Assembly (NCBI GenBank): GCA_016841425.1
Contig: JAENZE010000004.1
Span: 192,282 to 256,281 of the forward strand
Direction of reading: 5' to 3'
DNA length: 64,000 nucleotides
Origin: Syntrophomonas sp.
Lineage (GTDB): Bacteria > Bacillota > Syntrophomonadia > Syntrophomonadales > Syntrophomonadaceae
Below the pieces are notes generated by a model that saw only the letters and a list, made by a program, of their open reading frames with translations, did not search any database and was not told the origin of the DNA. Shown piece by piece: positions 15,735 through 23,160 of this stretch (positions are counted from its first letter, which is position 1; every line of letters starts with the position of its first letter). Position numbers and translations under genes: made by a program.

Positions 15735-16259
15735 GTGGAATTTAATGTGCCAAATCTTGGAGACAGAATAAGAGAATTACGAAAAGCGCTCAATTTGTCT
15801 CAGGAGCAATTCGCCGATAAATTGGGAATAGGTCATGCTCACGTGTCTAAAATTGAAAAAGGCAATGGGACTCCCTCTGAAATGTTACTCAGGAATATTT
15901 GCGGCGAGTTATATGTCTCTCGTACATGGTTAACTACCGGTGAAGGGGAAATGTTCCTTTCAGCTGAAGATATAGTTAAGGAACAGATAGACCGCCTGGG
16001 GGAGCGTGCTTTCTACCAGGCACTAAACAGCCTGCAGTCTGATCAGGCGGTAGTGGTTATGGAAAGTGCTTTAGTATATCGGGCAGAGCTCGATCCTGAT
16101 CTGGATGATATGATTAGATTTTTGAAGTCTCTATGGATGACTGGTGATGAAAAGTTGAAGGCCTGGGCGGTGGTTCAGTTTTCCCGCGCGTTTCCTCCGG
16201 ATATTAAGGAAGAGATTTTAAAAAAAGGTACAGAAAATAGTGACCAGGCCACCGGTTAA
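15735..16259 (+). CDS. Mu-like prophage repressor (XRE-family HTH)
   Basis: The 174-residue protein has an N-terminal lambda-type HTH (residues 8-62: RIRELRKALNLSQEQFADKL, GHAHVSKIEKGNGTPS) and a helical C-terminal half without peptidase motifs. It is divergent from the Ner-like gene and points toward the prophage left end, as Mu c does. It should keep the early promoter silent in the lysogen. The start is GTG; the ribosome site is weak, and a second GTG at 15747 is possible. Confidence 0.85.
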   Translation: MEFNVPNLGDRIRELRKALNLSQEQFADKLGIGHAHVSKIEKGNGTPSEMLLRNICGELYVSRTWLTTGEGEMFLSAEDIVKEQIDRLGERAFYQALNSLQSDQAVVVMESALVYRAELDPDLDDMIRFLKSLWMTGDEKLKAWAVVQFSRAFPPDIKEEILKKGTENSDQATG

Positions 16260-16390
16260 ATTGACCGTTATAACCCGCCATTGCAACGATTGAATAAATC
16301 ATGATAGAATAATAAGTGCTAAATCAATTATTAAACCGGCTCTATTAGAGTCTTCCTTTTGGGATCGCCTACAAAATTACATTGGGCAAC

Positions 16391-16411
16391 GGCCAGGTAA
16401 TTCACCTGGCC
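16391..16411. repeat. Perfect hairpin downstream of the repressor gene
   Basis: GGCCAGGT and ACCTGGCC flank a five-base loop. It could end repressor transcription, but no T-run follows on the plus strand, so it is only a candidate. Confidence 0.4.
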
Positions 16412-16796
16412 AATCTTCACTGTACTGAACTGTTGAACTGTATAATTATGCACCGCCTTGTATATTTATGCATAATTTTATTAACGATATATAATTGTGA
16501 AAAATCCGCCACAATTTTTGTAACATCGGATATACCTTGCTTATAAAGGGGTTCTCCAATTCCCCAATTCCCCAATCCAAGTTCCCCAATAATTGTTACT
16601 AAATATTGCCGCGCGGACACGATTTTATAAAATGCCCAGGGCTACTTTTATATTTTCGTTAAATTTTCTAACACCCATTAACATTAGGTTTCTAGTAAGT
16701 ACTTTAATAAAACTAACCAGGTTCTAACCATCGTTACTAACAAAACCCGGCCAAAATATTAAAACCCTGGTCAACGAGAAAAACCAGGAGATTTTA

Positions 16797-16911
16797 TTAA
16801 AATTCCGTCTCATAGAAAATGTCCGCCGAAAATTATAGGACCCACCTTAAAATACCATCATCCCGGACATTCCCCGCCATTCCCGTTTAAAATCGTCTTA
16901 TCCCGGTATTC
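16797..16911. repeat. Candidate transposase-binding repeats near the prophage left end
   Basis: Two good copies begin at 16847 and 16887 and share TTAAAAT, then TCCCGG and ATTC at fixed spacing. A weaker third begins at 16797. They are 50 and 40 bases apart and face the terminus, like the L1-L3 sites of Mu. The assignment as MuA-type binding sites is inference. Confidence 0.55.
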
Positions 16912-16920
16912 TTAAATCCT

Positions 16921-16933
16921 GTGAAACTTAACA
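16921..16933 (-). other. Prophage left terminus (attL candidate)
   Basis: Read outward-in on the minus strand the end is TGTTAAGTTTCAC, with the terminal TG of Mu-type elements. The next base to the right starts the codon remainder GC-AAG-CTT of the interrupted oxidoreductase gene. The family has Gly-Lys-Leu here, so the lost base is probably the G of a GGC codon. Confidence 0.6.
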
Positions 16934-17775
16934 GCAAGCTTATTATAAGTACTAATGACAGCAGCCAAGATAGCCTTGATCTGCTGTACACACAGGTTAT
17001 AAAGAAAGAGATCAAGGTAATTCCTCTCTCTAAACGAGAAGCTGAAGTTTTAGAGCCTGAAATCAACTGCCATTCTGCTCTTTTGTTTCCAGATTCGGGT
17101 ACGGTTGATGTTCAGGATTTAATGCGAGCACTTTATTATCACGGCCGTCAAGCCGGAGTATTTTATCTTTTTGATTCGACAGTTCGGGGAGCAACCTATA
17201 CGGGAAGTCATTATCAATTGGAAACAAACAAAGAGGTAATTGAGGCCCAAATAGTAATTAATAGTGCAGGTTTAGGAGCAGATACAGTTGCTTCCATGCC
17301 GGGGATTGATACCGAGCATGCTGGATATAATCTTAACTACTGTAAAGGCGAGTACTTCCAGATAAATCGTAAAATGAATGTAAACAGACTTATATATCCT
17401 TTACCAGATGAGGTAAGTCTGGGTATTCACCTGAGCTACGATTCGCAGCGACGGATGCGCTTAGGGCCTAATGCCCATTACGTGAATAATATCGATTATC
17501 ATGTTGATGAGAGTCATAAAGAAGAATTTTTCAATGCTGCCAGCAGTTACATTCCAAATCTGAAGTGGGATGACATTAGTCCTGATTTTGCGGGTATCAG
17601 GCCTAAGCTGCAGGCACCGGGAGAAGAGATAAGGGATTTTATTATTATTGATGAGAAGACAAGGGGGTACCCGGGGTGGATCAATTTGATCGGTATAGAG
17701 TCCCCGGGTCTGACTTCCTGTCTGGCTATCGCTGCATATGTAAGAAAAGAACTGTTAGGGGTACGGGGCTGTTGA
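16934..17775 (+). pseudogene. LhgO-like FAD-dependent oxidoreductase, 3' part, disrupted by the prophage
   Basis: About 280 residues match the central and C-terminal part of the L-2-hydroxyglutarate oxidase/glycerol-3-phosphate dehydrogenase-like DAO family: KLIIS at the start, VINSAGLGAD in the middle (FAD region), YCKGEYF, and SPGLTSCLAIAAYV at the end. The N-terminal Rossmann motif and about 90 residues are missing. The reading frame stays open only a short way upstream into prophage DNA, where an unsupported GTG (16921) lacks a ribosome site. The missing 5' part should lie at the other prophage end, outside the window. Confidence 0.75.
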
Positions 17776-17799
17776 TACCCTCAGATGAGTGAAATTATT

Positions 17800-17847
17800 G
17801 GCTCACCTATTGATCGGATTATTATTCCCAAATCAAAATGGTGAGCC
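17800..17847. repeat. Inverted repeat between convergent genes
   Basis: GGCTCACC and GGTGAGCC are separated by 32 bases between two convergent genes. It may act as a transcription barrier, but there is no T-run. Confidence 0.35.
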
Positions 17848-17903
17848 ATCACTGTTTTCCTTCGTAAACTAACCGAGTAGTGGTTAAGAACTTCTCAGTT
17901 GGA

Positions 17904-18971
17904 TTAAAGAACAGCCAAGCCTTGAGCGCCCAGTGTAGGAAGACCCACATTGTCAACCACCTGAATTAATATCAGCTTACCATCTCTTCCAATGTAAAAT
18001 ACACTGATCGAACCCTGGTTACCGTTCAGCACATAGAAGTTGCAGCCATCCTTACTTATACCACTATCAATTGGGGCTGCTATTTCGTCCAGGGTGCTGT
18101 ATACGATATCTGAAAGAACCAGCCTTCCGTTGTCTTTAATACGATAGGTCGTGATCGTTCCGCTGCCGGTGTTGGATGTATAGGCAAAAGGCCCATGCCT
18201 GGAAGCCACTACCCAGCATACTGCGGTCTGGCCGTTAGGAACCGAACCACTGATGGTATCCAGTGTACCATCATTTTCAACCTCGTAAGATGATAGGGCA
18301 TTGGCACCTGCTTCCGAAACCAGCAGGATTTCCTTGGGTAAAAAGACGGAACCAAATGGACCTGCACCACTGGACTCGTTGACGGTTGGTCCCGTCAGGG
18401 TGCCGTCACGATTAACCTGAAAAACGCTAAGACGGTTGGTTGATAGTTCGGAAACAACTAGCTGACTGCCATCGGAACTGAATACTACACATGCCGGTTG
18501 AGCGTCAGGAGTACTCAAAGCACGGGTAGAGTTCTTGATTCGCCGGAGATGACCGTCCCTGGTAACCCAGAAGCCTGTCACGTTGGAATCAAAGTTTTGC
18601 TCAGCATTTCCTATATTAGATACGTATAGAAGGTTATGAAAAACGCTGAGGCTGTTGGGCATAACACCACCTGAGCACTCTACATCCACCAGGGTTAGTG
18701 CACCGTGCTCACTCACACGAAAACTGCTGATGCTGTTGCTGCCAGCATTCACAGCGAACAGGAAACATCCATCACTGGATAAGATAAGTGATCCCTGGGA
18801 CTGGAGCGGGTCTACTACTGCAACGCCAGTACCGCTTCCTCCGGTGGGGAAGGCTTTCATACGGGTGAGCCTCCCATCCTTATCCCGATAAAAAGCGATG
18901 ACTGCATTATCTTCTGCATTAGTCATGGCATATACCGTGCCATAATGATGTATATAATTATTTCTAATCAT
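17904..18971 (-). CDS. Seven-bladed beta-propeller protein, lactonase (6-phosphogluconolactonase-like) family
   Basis: This 355-residue protein consists of repeated propeller blades with the recurring pattern of FAVNAGSNSISSFRV, LLYVSNIGNAEQNF, LVVSELSTNRLSVFQV, FAYTSNTGSGTITTYRI and FYVLNGNQGSISVFYI, each followed by DGxL. This is the COG2706 lactonase-type layout. The true substrate is uncertain because many family members are not 6-phosphogluconolactonases. No signal peptide is evident. It converges on the broken oxidoreductase gene. Confidence 0.75.
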   Translation of the reverse strand: MIRNNYIHHYGTVYAMTNAEDNAVIAFYRDKDGRLTRMKAFPTGGSGTGVAVVDPLQSQGSLILSSDGCFLFAVNAGSNSISSFRVSEHGALTLVDVECSGGVMPNSLSVFHNLLYVSNIGNAEQNFDSNVTGFWVTRDGHLRRIKNSTRALSTPDAQPACVVFSSDGSQLVVSELSTNRLSVFQVNRDGTLTGPTVNESSGAGPFGSVFLPKEILLVSEAGANALSSYEVENDGTLDTISGSVPNGQTAVCWVVASRHGPFAYTSNTGSGTITTYRIKDNGRLVLSDIVYSTLDEIAAPIDSGISKDGCNFYVLNGNQGSISVFYIGRDGKLILIQVVDNVGLPTLGAQGLAVL

Positions 18972-19194
18972 CTACAATCCTCCTTTATAAAATATAATAG
19001 GGTACGTAATATAGTATTCATTTACTGGAGGTATTGTTATATGCTGGAATAATTATTACATTGGCAGTAACTTAAATCGGCAGAATGTTATACAGTTAAC
19101 CTGATCAGAGCAGGAAATTATTATAATTACTAGAATATAATACGAAATAGCTCCTTGGGGATGAAAGCTTAAGGTTAGCGCAGGGGGAAATGTC

Positions 19195-19908
19195 ATGCAG
19201 TTATCATTTCAGTATGAATACAACACGATTCTATTTGATGTTTCATATAGCAGGAGAAAGACTATTTCCATATCTGTAGCAGCTCCAGGTTTGGTAAGGG
19301 TGGCAGCCCCTGCAGGTCTATCGGAAAAGGAAGTAATCAAACACGTCAAGCGCAAAGCCAGATGGATTGTTCATAAACTCGATGAGGTTCAGAATACTAC
19401 TACTACACCGATGAAGAAGCAATTTATTAATGGAGAGCCATTTATGTATCTGGGCAGTAATTATCCTTTACAGCTGATAATCGATGCAGGGCTTAAAAAT
19501 CCTGTGGTAGAACTGTACCGTGGTAAGCTTATGGTTACTTCTCCAACCGGGGATAAAGAAGCTATTAAGAAAGGAATCGAGGTCTGGTACCGTATCAAAG
19601 CCCGCGAGCAGTTCAGGGAACGACTCGAATACTACCAGCCCATAGTTGGAGTTATACCAACAAAGGTTAGAATTAAAGATCAGCAGAAAAGATGGGGAAG
19701 CTGCAGCTCCTTGGGTAATCTTAATTTTAACTGGAGAGCGGTTATGGCTCCTTCGCCTGTACTGGACTACCTAATCGTTCATGAACTCTGCCATCTGGTC
19801 CACCTCAACCATTCTCAGGATTTCTGGCATCTGGTCTGTTCTATTATTCCTGATTATAAGGAAATGCGGAACTGGTTAAAGAAAAGTGGAAGTCGGTTGA
19901 GTATTTGA
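19195..19908 (+). CDS. YgjP-like (DUF45) zinc metallopeptidase
   Basis: The 237-residue protein matches the YgjP/DUF45 family. The N-terminal half is a beta-rich domain, and the C-terminal half carries the zinc motif VHELCHLVHLNHSQDFW (HELCH near residue 196), preceded by the family-typical QQKRWGSCSSLGNLNFNWR. These proteins are presumed peptidases, often linked to restriction or stress loci. AGGGGGAAATGTC precedes the ATG. Confidence 0.85.
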   Translation: MQLSFQYEYNTILFDVSYSRRKTISISVAAPGLVRVAAPAGLSEKEVIKHVKRKARWIVHKLDEVQNTTTTPMKKQFINGEPFMYLGSNYPLQLIIDAGLKNPVVELYRGKLMVTSPTGDKEAIKKGIEVWYRIKAREQFRERLEYYQPIVGVIPTKVRIKDQQKRWGSCSSLGNLNFNWRAVMAPSPVLDYLIVHELCHLVHLNHSQDFWHLVCSIIPDYKEMRNWLKKSGSRLSI

Positions 19909-19925
19909 TGCTGGCAGAATAAGAT

Positions 19926-20258
19926 TTAATCCTCCACAATTTCCAGTGCCCCTGATTTTTCCATGACCGCCTTAACCTTTTGGATCGAATGTTTGGGGAT
20001 TTCGACTACCACAAGAATACCTTCCTGGTTTTGCAGGCCATTAATGCCCTCGATATATGTTTCAGGAGCATCTATGTTTATACTCTCTGTTTTTGTTTGA
20101 ACCAGAATTTCCTCTTGCAGAACTTCATTCTTATTGTCGCGCTGCTGATCATCCATATTGCAGATAATCATATCTTTGCGGCTGAAACCCATGTTTTTGA
20201 GGGTATCGACCAGAAAACTGACTTGCTGGCTGTCCGGCATAATTGCTGCCAATCGCAT
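19926..20258 (-). CDS. Small protein of unknown function
   Basis: The 110-residue protein starts MRLAAIMPDSQQVSFLVDTL. A strand-helix-strand arrangement with VVVEIPKHSIQKVKAVMEKS at the end suggests a small ferredoxin-like fold as in stress or nitrogen-regulatory relatives, but no family is recognised. GGAGG precedes the ATG. Confidence 0.55.
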   Translation of the reverse strand: MRLAAIMPDSQQVSFLVDTLKNMGFSRKDMIICNMDDQQRDNKNEVLQEEILVQTKTESINIDAPETYIEGINGLQNQEGILVVVEIPKHSIQKVKAVMEKSGALEIVED

Positions 20259-20344
20259 ATTAACACCTCCGGGTTTAATTTAACCGGAAAGTAGGATTTC
20301 TAAACCATATTAAAGCAGGGGAAAATTCAACCCAGCAGATATCC

Positions 20345-21265
20345 TCAGTCGATCTTAGTCTCAGCCGCAGGCTTTAATGCAAATCGGGGGTTAGTGGTAA
20401 AAAACACTCCACCAATTACGAAAACTGCACCTATAAGTTGAGGCAGAGTTATTATCTCACCTAAAAGCAGAAACGCAAAAAAAACTGTAAATATTGGAAT
20501 CAAATTCATAAACACCGATGCCCGGCTCGGTCCGATAATACTTACTCCTTTAAGCCAGGCTGCCAGAGCTATGACGGCCACTACAATAACATAAGCAATA
20601 GCCGCCATCATTTCCCACGAAACGGAATTAAACTGATTAGCATGGTATTGCGTTATTCCAAAGGGCATAAAGTAAAGTGCCGCAAATAAAGTGGCATAAG
20701 CTGTAACATGTAAAGCTGAATACTCCAAGGTAGGCCTTCTTCCATATATCGTGTAAATAGCCCAGCATGTGGCGGCCATTACCATCATTATATCCCCGCT
20801 ATTTAATTTTAGTATACTTATCGCTGCCCAGGACCCTTTGGTGATTACCCATGCCACCCCAAATAGGGAAAATAATACTCCCAATAGCTGTACGCAGCTC
20901 AACTTTTCCTTGATTATTATCCTGGAAAATATAATGGTTATGATCGGAGTGGTAGCATTTATCAACGAGCCATTGATAGCGGTAGTATACTTAAGGCCTG
21001 TATACTGAAGAATATTAAAGCCAAATATCCCTACGAATCCAAGGAAAGCAAGCATTTTACCATTGTCCAGCGTTAGTTTTTTTCCAGTGGTTAAACGCAG
21101 CACTGTCAGCAGCACTGCTGCGGCTAGTATGGATCGTACAGTCACAACTACCAGATGGGGCATTTCTTGAACTGCGTAGCGAACCGCAACCCAGTTACCT
21201 CCCCACAAGATAACCGCACTCAACAGGTATATGTACGCTAATAATTGATTATTTTTATTTATCAA
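20345..21265 (-). CDS. EamA/DMT-family transporter
   Basis: The 306-residue protein has ten hydrophobic helices in two homologous EamA halves. The first starts YIYLLSAVILWGGNWVAVRY, and each half ends with the characteristic GxxxI(P)F and L.E.. motifs (IIKEKLSCVQLLGVLFSLFG and LLGEIITLPQLIGAVFVIGG). It is probably a small-metabolite exporter in the cytoplasmic membrane; the substrate is unknown. The gene stands alone. Confidence 0.9.
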   Translation of the reverse strand: MINKNNQLLAYIYLLSAVILWGGNWVAVRYAVQEMPHLVVVTVRSILAAAVLLTVLRLTTGKKLTLDNGKMLAFLGFVGIFGFNILQYTGLKYTTAINGSLINATTPIITIIFSRIIIKEKLSCVQLLGVLFSLFGVAWVITKGSWAAISILKLNSGDIMMVMAATCWAIYTIYGRRPTLEYSALHVTAYATLFAALYFMPFGITQYHANQFNSVSWEMMAAIAYVIVVAVIALAAWLKGVSIIGPSRASVFMNLIPIFTVFFAFLLLGEIITLPQLIGAVFVIGGVFFTTNPRFALKPAAETKID

Positions 21266-21353
21266 TTCAAAATCTTCCTCTATCGCTTTTATCTATTTAT
21301 CCTGCAGTACCTTCATTACCAATTAATATGCTTTAGTTATCATATTAAGTAAA

Positions 21354-22139
21354 TCACTTATCACCTGGATGCCACTGTTCGCTCTTTCCCAGCAAATAAA
21401 TCATAAAAGGGCTATTCCTGTAATCAAAACTCCCTTGGGAATAATCTCCATATAATTTATGCACCGTAAAACCTGCCCGTTTAGCCAGGTACTCAAACCT
21501 ATCCTTTTCTATCAGGCTAAAAGCGATATCTATCTGACGCTCCAATAACAGTTCACCAGATTTGTTGTTAATCATATAGTATTGAGTGCCTATTATCATA
21601 CTTCGACCCTGGTTAATTTGTTCCTTGGAATACAGAACAAGAGTTTGTTCATTCGGCAAAAGAAATTCTCCGCGTAATACCTTTTCTCCTGTAACAACGC
21701 GAGTTCTCGGTCCAGGATTATGCAGCGTACAAATGAAAACTCCATCATCTTTGAGGTGGGCATTAATTCTTTCCAAAGCAGCCACCTGTTTTTGCTCCCC
21801 GATTAATTCCATGAAGGAGTGGAAAGGAATGAAAATGGCATCAAACCTGCTGCCCAGATCAAGCTTGCATACATCCGCTTCTACCAAACGAGCCTGCAGG
21901 TTATTGCTGGAAAGTTTATCCTTAAATTGCTCTAACATTTTCGCAGAGTAATCTACGCAGGTTAATGAGATGCCTTGCTTAATCAGAGGTATGGAGACAC
22001 GTCCTGTTCCGCACATTAATTCTAGAACTTGACCTTTTAGTCTCCCTAATTGGTTCAAATAAAAGGGGATATCAAGATCGGTGGTTACATAATAATCGTA
22101 GATATCCGCTATATCATCAAATTCAATCGGTCTTTTCAA
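21354..22139 (-). CDS. Class I SAM-dependent methyltransferase
   Basis: This 261-residue enzyme shows motif I VLELMCGTGRVSIPL near residue 36, followed by TCVDYSAKMLEQFKDKL (motif II) and ARLVEADVCKLDL (motif III). DAIFIPFHSFMEL continues the fold. The substrate cannot be told; it belongs to the large class of small-molecule methyltransferases with a SAM-binding Rossmann fold. Confidence 0.88.
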   Translation of the reverse strand: MKRPIEFDDIADIYDYYVTTDLDIPFYLNQLGRLKGQVLELMCGTGRVSIPLIKQGISLTCVDYSAKMLEQFKDKLSSNNLQARLVEADVCKLDLGSRFDAIFIPFHSFMELIGEQKQVAALERINAHLKDDGVFICTLHNPGPRTRVVTGEKVLRGEFLLPNEQTLVLYSKEQINQGRSMIIGTQYYMINNKSGELLLERQIDIAFSLIEKDRFEYLAKRAGFTVHKLYGDYSQGSFDYRNSPFMIYLLGKSEQWHPGDK

Positions 22140-22659
22140 CCGGTCTCACCTCCGTTATTATTAATCCTAATTATCCAGCTCTATTACCTGTGGTATGCTT
22201 CACAAACAGCTGAGATAACGAGTGCAATACTATAAGCTCTTCTCTGCGCCTCGATAGTTGAAGGAAGTCACCATCTATCTACCAAAGTTAATCTTTATAT
22301 AGCTCCATGCAGCTTAAATGTCATCATATATTTTTTATGATATCGTCACATATCACACTACCATTGATATGCATTAATTTACTATATAGCATCTCTTGCT
22401 GCAGGGGAATGAATCCGACTATACTGTTGTATGTTTGCTATAGACATTATTATATAAGGAAATGAAGCAGAAAGCTTCTAATAAGCTAAATAAGCTCATT
22501 TTTATCCCAAGTCTAATCAAGGTTACAATACCTGGTCTTATAGATTATTTTCCATTTCATGCAGCACTAGATACATCGAGCATACTGGTATGTATTACTA
22601 ATAGCTGGTAGAATTATGGTGAGAAACAAATATTGTGTAAGACGCTGGAGGTGAGTATT
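22140..22659. other. Intergenic region without recognised genes
   Basis: About 500 AT-rich bases lie between the methyltransferase start and the next small frame. No gene, tRNA or regulatory RNA was recognised here. Confidence 0.5.
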
Positions 22660-22878
22660 CTGCCATCAATCGAACAATTTATAAAAGCTATCATCTTCAT
22701 CGTTTTACTGCTGATGATAGTATTTAATAAATCCGCAGTTGAAAGCATGATGATTAATCTAGAGTACAATTTCAATATGAATGTAAGTAATAGGTATAAA
22801 GTATTCATCCGATACTTATATGTTACTACCTTATCCGGGTTAATGTTGTTTCTTGCCTGCGGCAGGCTTTTAAATTAA
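22660..22878 (+). CDS. Possible small membrane protein (CTG start)
   Basis: A GGAGGTGAGTATT site is followed by CTG at 22660, giving 72 residues with two membrane segments (FIKAIIFIVLLLMIVFN and LYVTTLSGLMLFLACG). The frame extends further upstream to a TTG but without a ribosome site. The strong site argues that something is translated here. Confidence 0.4.
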   Translation: MPSIEQFIKAIIFIVLLLMIVFNKSAVESMMINLEYNFNMNVSNRYKVFIRYLYVTTLSGLMLFLACGRLLN

Positions 22879-22955
22879 CAGCAGGCCTCTTTTCCGCGAA
22901 TTCCCATTATGGAACAAAACCTAGAGGGATAATATTATAATATTTACAATGTCAG

Positions 22956-23006
22956 GGGGATGGGATTGTTGGTACCTTTAAAAAGGGCGTCAACAACCCC
23001 ATCCCC
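22956..23006. repeat. Long near-perfect hairpin
   Basis: GGGGATGGGATTGTTG and CAACAACCCCATCCCC pair over 16 bases with one mismatch around a 19-base loop. It lies 155 bases before the hydrogenase-like regulator. No T-run follows on the plus strand, so it is not a classic terminator and could be a leader structure. Confidence 0.5.
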
Positions 23007-23160
23007 TTAACACTCCCATCATGTCTTATAAATAGTAATATTTACTGTGCTTTTAGCTGGAATACATCTAAAAATCCCCGCCAAATTATGTTATTATTCT
23101 AGTAGATATTGTCGAATTAAGGTACAAGAAAGATAAATATTATCTGATTTGAGGTATTTT

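Larger units (their letters stand above)
1..16933 (-). mobile_element. Mu-like transposable prophage, left-end two-thirds (truncated by window edge)
   Basis: The block has the Mu gene order read on the minus strand: divergent repressor and Ner-like gene, MuA transposase, MuB ATPase, GemA, Mor activator, lysis genes, then gp27-, gp28- and gp29-like packaging genes. Nearly all genes are minus-strand and tightly packed. The right boundary is placed at 16933 because the host LhgO-like reading frame resumes there and the outward end reads TGTTAAGTTTCAC, similar in layout to the Mu left end. Head, tail and right-end genes must lie to the left of the window. The boundary is an inference from family alignment and the TG/CA rule. 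Confidence 0.9.
16260..16933. other. Non-coding prophage left-end region
   Basis: No convincing gene is seen between the repressor and the prophage terminus. The stretch is AT-rich and holds a perfect 8-bp hairpin (GGCCAGGT/ACCTGGCC, 16391-16411), a cluster of four TTCCCCAA-type repeats (16553-16594), and the transposase-site candidates listed separately. In Mu the corresponding region carries end-binding sites. Confidence 0.6.

Noticed and set aside
16417..16620. Minus-strand 67-codon frame in the prophage left end
   Set aside because: No ribosome site, repetitive Gly/Leu-rich content from TTCCCCAA repeats, and placement in the expected end-site region.
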